A stretch of 64,000 nucleotides of DNA from an uncultured Thermomicrobiaceae bacterium (GCA_938082375.1 CALKCJ010000019.1:1-64000), one strand, 5' to 3'. Numbered from the stretch's first letter, positions 1 through 8,924 are shown. Program-made: numbers and translations. Notes: generated by a model from the sequence alone, not told the origin.

Positions 1-40
1 CGCGCTGCCGCACACGGCAGCGCGCCTTCTCTTTCGTCTT
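1..40 (+). terminator. Rho-independent terminator of a gene left of the window
   Basis: A perfect 10-bp stem (CGCGCTGCCG against CGGCAGCGCG, positions 1-10 and 15-24) closes a 4-base CACA loop and is followed by a pyrimidine-rich tract to about position 40. It most likely ends a plus-strand transcript whose gene lies outside the window. Confidence 0.6.
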
Positions 41-141
41 TGGCATGACCGACTCGCCTTCGGCGCGTACACTGGGCGCCAGCGCGAGCGCGTCCGCCTG
101 GTGGCGCAGTCGTTCTTCTTCAGTGAGAAAGGCGAGGCACG

Positions 142-1368
142 GTGGAGCCCGGGAGCCGACACCGCCGTGGTTCAGGCCGTCCGCGCGTGCTTGCGCTCGG
201 CACGTTTCAGTCGGACTACCCGCGCAACGCGCTGACCCAGGCAGGGCTGCGAGCGCTCGGCTGCACAGTAGAGGTTCTCAACCTGCCGGTGTGGGATCGA
301 CTCCGCGATCGCCTGGCGCCGGTACGTGGCTGGCGCGCGCTCGTGGCGCTCGGCCTGCGGCTGCTGTGGGCCTACCTGGCCCTTCTGCTTCAGCTGCCGG
401 GTAGGCTCCTACGGGCCGACCTGGTGCTGGTCGGCTATCCAGGCCACCTCGATATGCTGCTCTTCGGCCCCGTGATTCGCCTGTGCCGGCGCTGGCTCGT
501 CTTCGATCCGCTGGTCACCTTGACCGACACGCTGGTCGAAGACCGTCGACTGGTCGCTCGCCGGAGTCTGCGCGCCCGTGCGCTGCGGTTGCTCGATCGA
601 ACGGCCCTGCGGCTGGCCCATGTGGTGCTGGCTGATACTGAGGAAAATGCGCAGTACATGCAGGCGCTGGTGCGCGCCCCACGCACGCGTATCATCGTGG
701 TGCCGGTCGGTGCGGACGAGGGCGTGTTCTCTCCTCGCTCTGCGGGAAACTCGCCTGTTACCTGGCCGACAGATACGCCAGGGACGCTTCGGGTACTCTT
801 CTACGGCACCTTCATCCCGCTCCATGGCCCCGAGACGATCATCCGCGCGGCGGCGATGCTGGACGCGGAGCGGGCGAGCTTCGTCCTGATCGGCCGGGGG
901 CAGCTCGCGGATGAGACGCGCGCGCTCGCCGAGCGCTTGGGGCTCTGTAACGTCATGTTTCTGCCTTGGGTACCGTATCCCGAGCTTCCGGCCTGGATCG
1001 CCGAAGCCGATGTCGTGCTCGGGATCTTCGGCGATACCGCCAAGGCGGCGCGGGTAGTGCCGAACAAGGTCTATCAGGCGATGGCGATGGGCGCCGCGAT
1101 CGTCACGCGCGACTCTCCGGCCGTGCGTCGGCTGCTCGTGCACGGGCGCTCGGCGTTGCTCGTGCCGCCGGCTGACCCAGCTGCGCTGGCGGACGCCATC
1201 ACGTCGCTGCGTGTCGCGGACGTGCGATTCCGGCTCGGGTGTGCCGCCCGCGAGGTTTTCCTTCAAGTCGCCACGCGCGAGGCTATTGCCAGGCGGCTGG
1301 TTGCGGCACTGCCGCCAGTGTACGGGGCGAGACGCGAGCTTGAATGTGGCAAGGGGGACGGGCGATGA
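142..1368 (+). CDS. Glycosyltransferase, family 4 type
   Basis: A 408-residue GT-B glycosyltransferase that probably moves a sugar from a nucleotide donor to a lipid- or polymer-linked acceptor at the inner face of the membrane. The N-terminal half carries a hydrophobic patch (about residues 65-90) that may touch the membrane. The C-terminal half has the Rossmann donor-binding domain, with a YGTFIPLHG strand-loop, an FVLIGRGQ segment and a late VVPNKVYQAMAMG motif typical of GT4 donor binding. The start is GTG after a GGCGAGG-like site. It is the first gene of an operon: its stop overlaps the next start as ATGA. The acceptor cannot be read from the sequence. Confidence 0.82.
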   Translation: MEPGSRHRRGSGRPRVLALGTFQSDYPRNALTQAGLRALGCTVEVLNLPVWDRLRDRLAPVRGWRALVALGLRLLWAYLALLLQLPGRLLRADLVLVGYPGHLDMLLFGPVIRLCRRWLVFDPLVTLTDTLVEDRRLVARRSLRARALRLLDRTALRLAHVVLADTEENAQYMQALVRAPRTRIIVVPVGADEGVFSPRSAGNSPVTWPTDTPGTLRVLFYGTFIPLHGPETIIRAAAMLDAERASFVLIGRGQLADETRALAERLGLCNVMFLPWVPYPELPAWIAEADVVLGIFGDTAKAARVVPNKVYQAMAMGAAIVTRDSPAVRRLLVHGRSALLVPPADPAALADAITSLRVADVRFRLGCAAREVFLQVATREAIARRLVAALPPVYGARRELECGKGDGR

Positions 1369-2300
1369 GGTTGCCGGCGCCGGGACGTCAGTTTGCGGTC
1401 GCTTGGCGCGCGGCCTGGCTCCTTGGAGGGCTGGGGCTCATCGCTGTGGTCGTGCTCCAGGCCACGCGGTCTGGGTTGACGCTGGCTGCCCTTCAGGTGG
1501 CAAACCCGGTGCTCCTCTTGCTTGCGCTGCTACCAGCGTTGGTCGCCCCGGTCGCCCATGCCTGGCGATGGAAACGGATGCTTTTGGTGCTTGGACAGAC
1601 GCTGCCGCTGCGCTCGGCGCTCGGCGCGACGGTGGCTGCGACCGTGGCGAGCTACGCGGTACCGGGGTACGCGTGGGCTCCGGTGAAGGGGCTGGTTGCA
1701 CGGCAGGCCTACGGCGTTGGACTGATGCGGTCAGCCCCCACGCTCGTAATCGAGCAGGCGCTGGACGCCGCGATGTTCGTGGTCGGTGCAGGATTCGGCT
1801 TCGTGCTGGCACCGGGTCTCGTCGGCGGGTGGAGTTTGCGCCCACCGTTGGCAGCGCTCGGCATCGCTGTCCTGGGGGTGATCGCACTCGCCGCGCTGGT
1901 GGTAACAAGGAGGCGTAGACCGCCAAGGTTTTCCGTACTGCGCTCGAGTGGATACCAGTTGCTCCGCTCGCAGGCGCTCTATCCGTGGCTGGCCGGCCTG
2001 TCGCTGCTCCGCTGGATCGCTGATCTCGCCGCTTTTTGGCTGGTTGCCGCGGCGCTCGGGCTTAGGCTCGAACTCGGCCGGCTCCTCGTGCTGGCGAATC
2101 TGCCAGCGCTGCTCGGCATGGTGTCGCCGGTTCCCGGTGGGCTCGGCATCCGCGAGGGGAGCGTTTTGGCCGCCGGGTCGATGCTCGGTCTGTCTCCTGG
2201 CACACTGGCGCTGGTGGCACTGTTGCACCGGACAGTCTTGCTCGCCGGCTTACCGCTGGCGCTCGTGGTGTCCTCGCTGGTCTCCCGGAGCCGGCCATGA
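1365..2300 (+). CDS. Flippase-like membrane protein (LPG-synthase TM / UPF0104 type)
   Basis: A 311-residue integral membrane protein with about eight hydrophobic segments, matching the lysylphosphatidylglycerol synthase transmembrane-region family (DUF/UPF0104). Visible family traits are the VAHAWRWKRML stretch near the N-terminus, a Y-A-V-P-G-Y segment in the middle and the late LLGMVSPVPGGLGIRE motif. Members often sit beside glycosyltransferases and are thought to flip or bind lipid-linked intermediates; the exact substrate is unknown. The ATG overlaps the stop of the upstream glycosyltransferase (ATGA) and follows AAGGGGGA. It shares a further ATGA overlap with the next gene, so the first genes are translationally coupled. 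Confidence 0.78.
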   Translation: MRLPAPGRQFAVAWRAAWLLGGLGLIAVVVLQATRSGLTLAALQVANPVLLLLALLPALVAPVAHAWRWKRMLLVLGQTLPLRSALGATVAATVASYAVPGYAWAPVKGLVARQAYGVGLMRSAPTLVIEQALDAAMFVVGAGFGFVLAPGLVGGWSLRPPLAALGIAVLGVIALAALVVTRRRRPPRFSVLRSSGYQLLRSQALYPWLAGLSLLRWIADLAAFWLVAAALGLRLELGRLLVLANLPALLGMVSPVPGGLGIREGSVLAAGSMLGLSPGTLALVALLHRTVLLAGLPLALVVSSLVSRSRP

Positions 2301-3652
2301 CGGCGAGCGCCGCTACGCAGCCCGCGCGCGAGTCTGGCCAGTGTCCGGCAGAAATTCCCCGGGCGGGTTTGACGCTGGTCACGGCTGTCTGGCTCGCTGG
2401 CCTACTCGTCCGGCTGGCGCTGATGCCGGCGACTTTCCATAGCGACCTCTACCAGATCTACTCCCGCGCCAATGATGCCGTCACCCACGGCGCCTGGTTG
2501 AGCTGGAGCGGGCAGGTGGTGATCCAGCAGATCCACAACCTGTGGTTCCTGGCCATCCGGCCCCTGCTGCCGGGTAGCGCCGGGATCTGGTCGGCCTACT
2601 CGGGCATCGCCGGGGTGGGAGCACAGCCGGAGGAGCTGCAGCGCTTTCTGGAGTACGCCTACCTCGGTCGTGCGCTGGTCTTGATGAAGCTGCCCTACCT
2701 GCTCGCCGATGCATTGACCGGCTGGCTGCTCACCTGGCTGGTAGCTCCGGCGTGGCGAGCGCGCGCCCTGGCGCTCTGGTGGCTGAACCCGTTGGTCATC
2801 TATACGAGCATGGTCTTCGGCCGCCACGATTCACTCTCCGTCCTCGCTCTGGTCGCCGCGGTGACGCTGGCGCGGCAGGGTCATCGCCTGCCTGGGCTGC
2901 TGCTACTCGGTCTGGGGGGACTTGCCCGCTTCTTTCCCCTCTTCGTGCTGCCGCTCTATGCGGTCGCCTACCGCCGCTCGTGGCGGCAGGCCGTCGCGCT
3001 GGGAGGGCTGGCGGTCGGGATCTGGGCAGGTGTCGACCTGGCTGTGCTCGGCCTGGCCGGGGAGAGCCCAACGCTGGCCTTGCTTGGGCGCTACCCGCAC
3101 ATCCGGTACCTGGTCAGCCTGAGCCTGCCGGTCGGCGACGAGTTACTACCGGTTTTGCCGCTGGCCTACGCGCTGCTGCTCCTCTGGTGGCTCCACGAGC
3201 CGAACCAAGGCACCGACGCCTTCCTGGCCGGCGGTGCGGCGACGATGCTCCTCTTGATCGCCTTGATGCCGTTCAACCCGCAGTACGTGCTTTGGGCCGT
3301 GCCGCTTCTGGTGCCCTGGCTCGTCGTCGAGAGGCGTCTGATCCTGGCGCATGCGGCGCAGGTGATACTCTATGCGATTTGGCTGGCGCGCTGGGGCAGC
3401 AGTGTCACCTGGGCACTCTTCCAGCCACTGGGCAAAGACCTGGTCGAGCGCCTGCCCGACCCGCAACTTGTGGCCGCTGCGTTGCTGCCGGCTGAGGTCT
3501 GGCAGCCGGTTGTGCGTGGGCTCTTCGCCGCGGTGACGCTGTGGCTAGCCTGGCGTGTGCTGGTCCTCTGGCGGGGCGGGGTACCGCTTACGGGCGCGGC
3601 GGGTGGCGCCCCGACCACTGACGCGCCGGGGAACGAGGAGAGGGCATGCTGA
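2297..3652 (+). CDS. Polyprenol-phosphate-sugar glycosyltransferase-like membrane protein (GT87/DUF2029 type)
   Basis: A 451-residue multi-pass membrane protein with about ten transmembrane helices. An acidic, aromatic-rich first periplasmic loop (HSDLYQIYSRANDAVTHG) resembles the catalytic Asp loop of GT-C enzymes such as the alpha-mannosyltransferases of GT87. The segments LYTSMVFGRHDSL and MPFNPQYVLWAVPLLVPWL are also typical of that fold. Such enzymes add a sugar from a polyprenyl-phosphate donor on the outer face of the membrane. It is coupled to both neighbours by short overlaps, so it probably works with the flippase-like protein and the cytoplasmic glycosyltransferase in assembling a surface glycan or glycolipid. 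Family assignment is by fold pattern and is moderately sure. Confidence 0.7.
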   Translation: MTASAATQPARESGQCPAEIPRAGLTLVTAVWLAGLLVRLALMPATFHSDLYQIYSRANDAVTHGAWLSWSGQVVIQQIHNLWFLAIRPLLPGSAGIWSAYSGIAGVGAQPEELQRFLEYAYLGRALVLMKLPYLLADALTGWLLTWLVAPAWRARALALWWLNPLVIYTSMVFGRHDSLSVLALVAAVTLARQGHRLPGLLLLGLGGLARFFPLFVLPLYAVAYRRSWRQAVALGGLAVGIWAGVDLAVLGLAGESPTLALLGRYPHIRYLVSLSLPVGDELLPVLPLAYALLLLWWLHEPNQGTDAFLAGGAATMLLLIALMPFNPQYVLWAVPLLVPWLVVERRLILAHAAQVILYAIWLARWGSSVTWALFQPLGKDLVERLPDPQLVAAALLPAEVWQPVVRGLFAAVTLWLAWRVLVLWRGGVPLTGAAGGAPTTDAPGNEERAC

Positions 3653-5040
3653 GGTCGCTGCCCCCAACCCCTGGTATCCCCGGGGGACACCGTTTCAGAG
3701 GCGAGAGCCGCTGGCACCTGGGGCTGGCCGCACTGCTCGGGCTGGCGCTGTTCCTGGCCGGCTGCCGAGCTCCACTCGCCCTCGTCTCCGCGCTCCCGCC
3801 GAGCGCCAGTACGATCACCGTGTACACCAGCGCTAGCCAACCGTTCTATTCGGCGCACGATGGCCTGCGCGGCGTCCAGCTTCGCGTAAACGTGCCCGAC
3901 GAGTTCTTGCCCGGCCAGACGCCAGCGCTGACCGGGGGTGCCGTGCTGCGCGTCACCTACGAGCCGCACCTCGACCCGCGCTATCCGGACCGCGACTTCT
4001 ACGCCTGGCCGGAGAGCGAGGAGTGGCTCGGTGAGCTGCTCGACGACCGGGTGGTCGGGCAGACCTTCCTCTCACTCTACCCCGGCCTGAACGGCATCAC
4101 GCTAAGGGTTTCGACGTACGGGGCCGACTTCTCGCCCGGCACCGGGCGGCTGCGCGAGGGGGAGCCCGCCATCGTGCGTGAGGCCCCCATCGCTGGCCGC
4201 GAGGTGACGGCCCTGCCGGGCGGCACGGAGCTGCAGGTCGGCTCGGCCCGCGAAGGCTGGGCCGAAGTCATCCTGCCGGATGGGCGGCGGGGCTACGTCG
4301 ATCAGGATCAATTCGCCAGCCTGCCGCCACCCTCACGCCGCAACACCGGAGAGGTGGTGCTGCGGCTCTACCGGCTCTCCGACGGCGCGCTGCTCCGCGA
4401 GTCGCGGCTGCTGGCGTCCTCGCTCCACGACCAGAGCCACGTGACCTTCTCCTTCGAGCCGCTGCCGGACTCCTACCGACAGGAGTACCGCTTCACCCTG
4501 ACGGCGGCCGGCGCACGGCCAGGGAGCGCGGTCACTTTCCGCTTCAGCCCCAGCGATGTCTATCCAGACGGCCATCGGCTCGAGAGCGATGCCGAGGCCG
4601 ACGGCGACCTGATCTTCCGGCCAACCTATGCGGAGCGCGTGCTGGTCGAGACGCCGCTCGACCAGGCCCAGTGGTCGGGGCTCACCGGGGTGCTCGAGGC
4701 GACCTTCGCACCCACTGGCCCGACGCGCGACTGCTACCTGCGGGTGACGATCGAGGCTGGTGACCGGCCGGTGATCGTGCACTGGTCGTGGGTGCGGCCG
4801 CCGGGCGGGCTACCGCTCGCGAGCGCGGACGACCCCGGCGCGCCGGCCGGCGGGCTGGTGCTCAACGCGCTGTACGCCGACGAGGTGCCGCTGCTCTCCG
4901 TGCTCGCTGGCCTGGCCCGCGGCTACGCGCGCCTGTTCTGGCGCGACCCCTGGCTATCCGTGGCCTATTTTGCCGTCGTGACCGGGTCGCTGGCCTGGGT
5001 GGCGCGCCGCCTGCGCGAGGGCTGGAGCCATGGTGGTTGA
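3646..5040 (+). CDS. SH3-domain lipoprotein with C-terminal membrane helix
   Basis: A 464-residue exported protein of no recognised family. After an unusually long basic N-terminus (about 25 residues) come a hydrophobic stretch and a lipobox, LFLAGC (Cys near residue 41), so a lipid anchor is likely. Residues about 165-225 look like a bacterial SH3 domain (AIVREAPIAGREVTALPGGT, then GWAEVILPDGRRGYVDQDQF). The rest is predicted beta-rich. A second hydrophobic helix (LSVAYFAVVTGSLAWVARRL) lies at the extreme C-terminus, which would anchor both ends. It overlaps the preceding gene by 7 bases and the next by 11, so it belongs to the same operon. A cell-wall-binding role is an inference from the SH3 fold. 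Confidence 0.65.
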   Translation: MLRSLPPTPGIPGGHRFRGESRWHLGLAALLGLALFLAGCRAPLALVSALPPSASTITVYTSASQPFYSAHDGLRGVQLRVNVPDEFLPGQTPALTGGAVLRVTYEPHLDPRYPDRDFYAWPESEEWLGELLDDRVVGQTFLSLYPGLNGITLRVSTYGADFSPGTGRLREGEPAIVREAPIAGREVTALPGGTELQVGSAREGWAEVILPDGRRGYVDQDQFASLPPPSRRNTGEVVLRLYRLSDGALLRESRLLASSLHDQSHVTFSFEPLPDSYRQEYRFTLTAAGARPGSAVTFRFSPSDVYPDGHRLESDAEADGDLIFRPTYAERVLVETPLDQAQWSGLTGVLEATFAPTGPTRDCYLRVTIEAGDRPVIVHWSWVRPPGGLPLASADDPGAPAGGLVLNALYADEVPLLSVLAGLARGYARLFWRDPWLSVAYFAVVTGSLAWVARRLREGWSHGG

Positions 5041-5830
5041 GCGCTCGCGCCGCTGCTGCCTGCTCTGCGGAGCCGCCTTCGTTGGGCGGGCGTTTCTCTG
5101 TCGTGGCTGCGCAGCGCGCTACCGCCGCGAGCTCCCCTCGCCCGCGGTGCGCCGCCAGTTCTACGAAGCGGTCGACCGGACCTACCCGGGCTGGGCCAAC
5201 ACCTATGGTGACCACAACCTGCCGCGCGGCCTCTTACGCGTGCTGGAGTCGCTGCCGCGCCATCTCTCGATCCTCGAGCTCGGCGCCGGCGGCGGGTTCC
5301 TGCTGCAGGCGCTTCAGAGACTGGGTTTCCACACGCTGATCGGGCTCGACCTAGCCCGCACGGCGCTCGAGCCGCTGCGGCAGCGGGTACGCGGGGCGCT
5401 CGCGGTCTGCGGCGACGCCGAGCGCCTGCCGTTCGCCGACGAGAGCCTGGACATCGTGATCTCGAGCGACCTGGTCGAGCATCTGCCTGATCCAGATCGG
5501 CATTTCCAGGAGGTAGCCAGAGTGCTGCAGCCCGGCGGCCTCTACCTGTTCAAGACGCCGAACCGCCTCCTCGCCGTGCCGTACTACCGGCTGGCTGGGC
5601 TGTACGACTACCACTTCTGGCACCCCTCGATGTTCTCGCCAGGCGACCTGCGTGCCCGCCTGAGCGCCAGCGGCTTTGCTTGCCGCTTCGTGGCACAGCC
5701 CGGACTGACGCCAGCACAGCTCCGCAAGGTCCCGATCCGAGCGCTGCGGCCGCTGGCCGGGCGCCTTCCCATAGGCCGGCTGCCACCCTGGCTACGGCCG
5801 CATCTCGAAGTGGTGGCCCGGCGCTGCTGA
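5030..5830 (+). CDS. Class I SAM-dependent methyltransferase with N-terminal zinc ribbon
   Basis: A 266-residue methyltransferase. The N-terminus has two Cys pairs (CLLCG and CRGC) that could bind zinc. The SAM fold starts at about residue 80 with motif I, ILELGAGGGFLLQAL, then the acidic loop of motif II (LIGLDLA) and the later motifs SSDLVEHLPDP and LQPGGLYLFKTPN. It resembles methyltransferases that act on sugars or lipid-linked glycans rather than nucleic acids. It is the last gene of the envelope operon and starts 11 bases inside the previous gene. The natural acceptor is unknown. Confidence 0.75.
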   Translation: MVVERSRRCCLLCGAAFVGRAFLCRGCAARYRRELPSPAVRRQFYEAVDRTYPGWANTYGDHNLPRGLLRVLESLPRHLSILELGAGGGFLLQALQRLGFHTLIGLDLARTALEPLRQRVRGALAVCGDAERLPFADESLDIVISSDLVEHLPDPDRHFQEVARVLQPGGLYLFKTPNRLLAVPYYRLAGLYDYHFWHPSMFSPGDLRARLSASGFACRFVAQPGLTPAQLRKVPIRALRPLAGRLPIGRLPPWLRPHLEVVARRC

Positions 5831-6098
5831 GCGTCGCTCAAGCGCCGGGACGGTAGGCCCTTCGGAGCGGCTCGATCACCTCATCGGCTGATGGGTGATG
5901 CCCGCGGGGAAGGGCGGCCGCAGGATGAGCACAAGGGGGATTGTGTTGCCGTTAGTCACATACCGGTTGACGGCCCCAGAAACGAGGCTCCCCCCAGGAT
6001 GCCTCCAGAGGCGAAGAAGCTGTCCGCCAGTTTGCGGACAAGATCACCCATTTCGGCTATGCTGAGCGCGGACGTGGCTTGATAGAGGGGGACGCAGG

Positions 6099-7733
6099 AT
6101 GACGAGTTGGCGGGCAAGCGAGACGCGGCGAGCGGCGGTGCTGGCACGGAGCGGCATGGTGGCCACCGCCCACCCACTGGCGACGGCAGCTGGGCTGGAA
6201 GTGCTCCAGCGCGGCGGTAACGCGATGGATGCAGCGGTTGCGGCCGCGCTGGTGACCGGCGTGGTCCTGCCCGCCATGTGCGGCCTGGGCGGCGACGCTT
6301 TCGTCCTTTACTACGAAGCAGCGAGCCGAAAGGTCACGGCCATCTACGGCTCCGGGCCCGCGCCGGCCACCGCGACGCGCGACTTCTTCGTCGAGCGGGG
6401 CTACCAGAAGATGCCCTTCTACGGCCCGCTCTCGGTCTCGGTACCTGGCGCGGTCTCGGTCTACTTCACCGCCATCGAGCGCTTCGGGACCTGGAAGCCA
6501 GGCGCGCTGTTCGAGCGGGCTATCCAGTACGCCGCAGAAGGGTTCCCACTGACCGAGCAGGGGAGCCGAACCATCGCCGCCAATGCCGCCGAGCTAGCGA
6601 AGTATCCTACCTCGGCCGCCATCTTCCTGGCCGGCGGCGATGTTCCCCGGCCCGGCACGATCTTCCGCCAGCCCGACCTGGCACGCTCGCTCCGGCTCGT
6701 CGCCGAAGGCGGCCCCGGCGTCTTCTACCAGGGCGAGATCGCTGAGGAGATCAGTCGCTTCATGGCCGAGAGCGGCGGGCTGTTGACGATAAACGATCTG
6801 GCCGGCTATCGCTGCGAGGCCGGCGAGCCGATCCAGACGACCTATCGCGGCTACACGGTCTATGAGACCGGCCTGCCGACGCAGGGACACATCGTCCTCG
6901 AGGAGCTGAACATCGTGGAGCAGGCCGACGTGGCCAGGCTCGGGCCCGCGAGCCCCGACCTGATCCACCTGCTCGTCGAAGCCAAGAAGCTGGCCTTCGC
7001 CGACCGGTTGGCCTACTCAGGCGACCCGCGCTTCGTCGACGTGCCGCTCAGCACGCTCTTGAGCAAGGACTTCGCCCGGCATCGCTTCGGCCAGATCGAC
7101 TGGGGGCGGGCGCGGGACGAGGTCTTGCCAGGCAGCATCGAGCGCGGCGGCGAGACAACGTACCTCTGCGTCATCGACCGCTGGGGCAATGCCGCCTCCT
7201 TCATCCACAGCTTGTCCGCGGCCTTCGGTAGCCAGGTGGTGGCCGGACGCACTGGCATCCTGCTGAACAACCGGGCCGGCCGGGGCTTCACACTGGAGGA
7301 GGGGCACCCGAACGTGATCGCCCCCGGCAAGCGGACAATGCACACGCTCAACTGCTGGCTGATCACTCAGGGCGACCGGCTGCGCTGGGTCGGCGGCACG
7401 CCGGGCGGTGACCAGCAGCCGCAGTGGAACCTGCAGGTCATTGTCAACTTGATCGACTTTGGCATGGATCCCCAGCAGGCGGTCGAGCACCCGCGCTGGT
7501 ACAGTTTTCCCGGCACCGACCCGATCAACCTGCCGAACGACTTCGTGCTGCGGATCGAAGACCGCTACGGTGACACGGTTTTCGCCGAGCTGGAGCGCCG
7601 TGGCCACCGCGTGCAGCGGCTTGGCGACTGGGGTTCCGGTGGGGCGGCCCAGGTCATCGCGGTGGATCCCGAGATCGGCGTGTTCACCGGCGGCTCGGAT
7701 CCGCGCGTCGAGGGGTTGGCGCTCGGTTTCTAG
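6099..7733 (+). CDS. Gamma-glutamyltransferase family protein
   Basis: A 544-residue Ntn-hydrolase of the gamma-glutamyltranspeptidase family, which self-cleaves and transfers or hydrolyses gamma-glutamyl groups. The N-terminal block MVATAHPLATAAGLEVLQRGGNA and MCGLGGDAF is conserved. The predicted cleavage and catalytic Thr lies in GGETTYLCVIDRWGNA (near residue 350), close to the family's T-T-x-x-x-x-D. A C-terminal GGTPGGDQQPQ motif follows. No signal peptide is visible, so this member is probably cytoplasmic and may act on a related amide rather than glutathione. It stands alone after a 268-base gap in which I see no convincing promoter. RBS-like GGGGGACGCAGG precedes the ATG. Confidence 0.85.
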   Translation: MTSWRASETRRAAVLARSGMVATAHPLATAAGLEVLQRGGNAMDAAVAAALVTGVVLPAMCGLGGDAFVLYYEAASRKVTAIYGSGPAPATATRDFFVERGYQKMPFYGPLSVSVPGAVSVYFTAIERFGTWKPGALFERAIQYAAEGFPLTEQGSRTIAANAAELAKYPTSAAIFLAGGDVPRPGTIFRQPDLARSLRLVAEGGPGVFYQGEIAEEISRFMAESGGLLTINDLAGYRCEAGEPIQTTYRGYTVYETGLPTQGHIVLEELNIVEQADVARLGPASPDLIHLLVEAKKLAFADRLAYSGDPRFVDVPLSTLLSKDFARHRFGQIDWGRARDEVLPGSIERGGETTYLCVIDRWGNAASFIHSLSAAFGSQVVAGRTGILLNNRAGRGFTLEEGHPNVIAPGKRTMHTLNCWLITQGDRLRWVGGTPGGDQQPQWNLQVIVNLIDFGMDPQQAVEHPRWYSFPGTDPINLPNDFVLRIEDRYGDTVFAELERRGHRVQRLGDWGSGGAAQVIAVDPEIGVFTGGSDPRVEGLALGF

Positions 7734-7749
7734 CGCAGTCCGGTGTAAA

Positions 7750-7779
7750 CGAAAATCCCCGCCAGGCCGGCAGGGGATT
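7750..7779 (-). terminator. Terminator of the tRNA-Glu transcript
   Basis: AATCCCC (7754-7760) pairs with GGGGATT (7773-7779), extended inward by GCC/GGC with one bulged A. On the minus strand the stem is followed by TTTT. It lies just past the tRNA 3' end and could also slow transcripts from the gamma-glutamyltransferase gene. Confidence 0.7.
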
Positions 7780-7785
7780 GAGGGG

Positions 7786-7859
7786 TGGCGCATACGGGAT
7801 TCGAACCCGTGATCTCCGCCTTGAGAGGGCGGTGTCCTAGGCCGCTAGACGAATGCGCC
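7786..7859 (-). tRNA. tRNA-Glu (anticodon CTC)
   Basis: The minus strand folds into a 74-base cloverleaf. The acceptor stem GGCGCAT pairs with ATGCGCC, the T-arm carries GGTTCGAATCC, and the anticodon stem CCGCC/GGCGG closes a loop CTCTCAA with anticodon CTC at 7823-7825. The discriminator base is A and the CCA tail is not encoded. It reads GAG codons. Confidence 0.93.
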
Positions 7860-8378
7860 CCAAAAGGCCACAAACTACTATACCACACTGGCAATTTCGC
7901 CGTCCACTCGATGGCTGCTCGCCTGGAGAACAGATTCGGTGGCCGCCAGACCCAGCCTGGTCTGTCTTGCCTTAGACAGGCGCTGCGGCTCGTCCACAGC
8001 CCCACGCAGAGTATCGACCAGCACGGTCTGGCAGCGTGCGCAACCAGGAGGGCGCCCGTCTCCAAGACGACCAGCCGGTGAGGCGTCCGCGCCGTTTGAC
8101 GCGCCTTCTGGACATAGCGTATACTGCGTTGACCTGGCTGACGGGATCTTGTGCATGCAGCTCGACTTTTCCGAAGCCATCCATGCGCAGCGTATCCGTA
8201 GGCTCCCGGGGCGGGTCGGTGTCGAATCCACGGCGGCGCGGCTGAACGCGGTGATCCCTGAGCCGGGTGCTTCCGGCGAGCGGCGAGGTCAAATCGTCGG
8301 TTCGCTCGCGGGCGGTGGCACTCGAGGGTCGCGTGCTCTGTCTGGTTGCGCGGCTGTGACGTGTGAGAAGGAAGAGCG
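7860..8378 (+). other. Gap and leader region before the yqeY-like gene
   Basis: These 519 bases hold no gene that I recognise. A near-consensus promoter lies at 8096-8125. Downstream of it an ATG at 8155 opens a 75-codon frame ending at 8382 with a GTGA overlap onto the next gene. Its translation (MQLDFSEAIHAQRIRRLPGR at the start) matches nothing I know and has low complexity towards the end. I regard it as a possible small upstream ORF or simply leader RNA. Confidence 0.35.
8096..8125 (+). promoter_or_regulatory. Sigma70-type promoter for the yqeY-like gene
   Basis: TTGACG (8096-8101) and TATACT (8120-8125) are separated by 18 bases. Transcription would begin near 8132 and give a leader of about 245 bases before the GTG at 8379. 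Confidence 0.65.
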
Positions 8379-8840
8379 GTGAGCGCACTAGCCCAACGTC
8401 TGCTGGACGATCTGCAGCAGGCAGTCCGAGCGGGGGATGTGACCCGGCGTGAGACGCTGCGCTTCCTGCGGGCCGATATCAAGAATGCCGAGATCGAGCG
8501 GGGCAGGCCGCTCACTGACGAGGAGATTATCGAGGTGATCCGGCGCCAGATCAAACTGCGCCGCGATGCTATCGAGCAGTTCGCACAGGGCGGACGCCAG
8601 GATCTCGTCGAGCGAGAGCAGGCCCAGATCGCTGTGCTCCAAGAGTACCTGCCGTCCCAGCTCTCGGACGCGGAGCTCGTGCAACTCGCAAGAGAGGTGG
8701 CACGCGAACTGGGAGCCAGCGGCCCACGGGACATGGGCCGGCTGATGCCGATCTTGCGCGAGCGCGTCGGTGCGCGGGCAGAAGGCCGGGCCATCGCCGA
8801 AGCGGCCCGGCGGGCGCTGGCCGAGCTGGCGAGCGGGTAG
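8379..8840 (+). CDS. GatB/YqeY domain-containing protein
   Basis: A 153-residue stand-alone YqeY protein, related to the tail domain of the GatB subunit of the tRNA-dependent amidotransferase. That domain contacts the tRNA; the role of the free form is not settled. The family signature is clear: an N-terminal helix LAQRLLDDLQQAVRAGD, then RRETLRFLRADIKNAEIE, and the middle IAVLQEYLPSQLSD. The length of about 150 is usual. The start is GTG with GAAGGAAG upstream. The gene often follows rpsU in bacteria; no S21 gene is present here, only a long leader. Confidence 0.88.
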   Translation: MSALAQRLLDDLQQAVRAGDVTRRETLRFLRADIKNAEIERGRPLTDEEIIEVIRRQIKLRRDAIEQFAQGGRQDLVEREQAQIAVLQEYLPSQLSDAELVQLAREVARELGASGPRDMGRLMPILRERVGARAEGRAIAEAARRALAELASG

Positions 8841-8924
8841 AGTTGTATCTGGATGCCTCCGGAGGCGTGTGGAGCCTTCGCTTTCGGCTCCCGGGACGCG
8901 AGCTGGCCGGAGGGAACCCGAGAG

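Noticed and set aside
45-404. A 119-codon frame overlapping the start of the first glycosyltransferase
   Set aside because: Ser/Arg/Ala-rich without pattern, and in conflict with a clear GT4 gene.
409-1266. A 285-codon antisense frame inside the first glycosyltransferase
   Set aside because: Mirror frame; no ribosome site or family resemblance.
6032-6063. TTGCGG and TATGCT as a promoter for the gamma-glutamyltransferase gene
   Set aside because: The spacing of 20 bases is too long and both hexamers are poor.
7730-8794. A 354-codon minus-strand frame across tRNA-Glu and the yqeY-like gene
   Set aside because: It runs through a tRNA gene and its terminator and has no motif.
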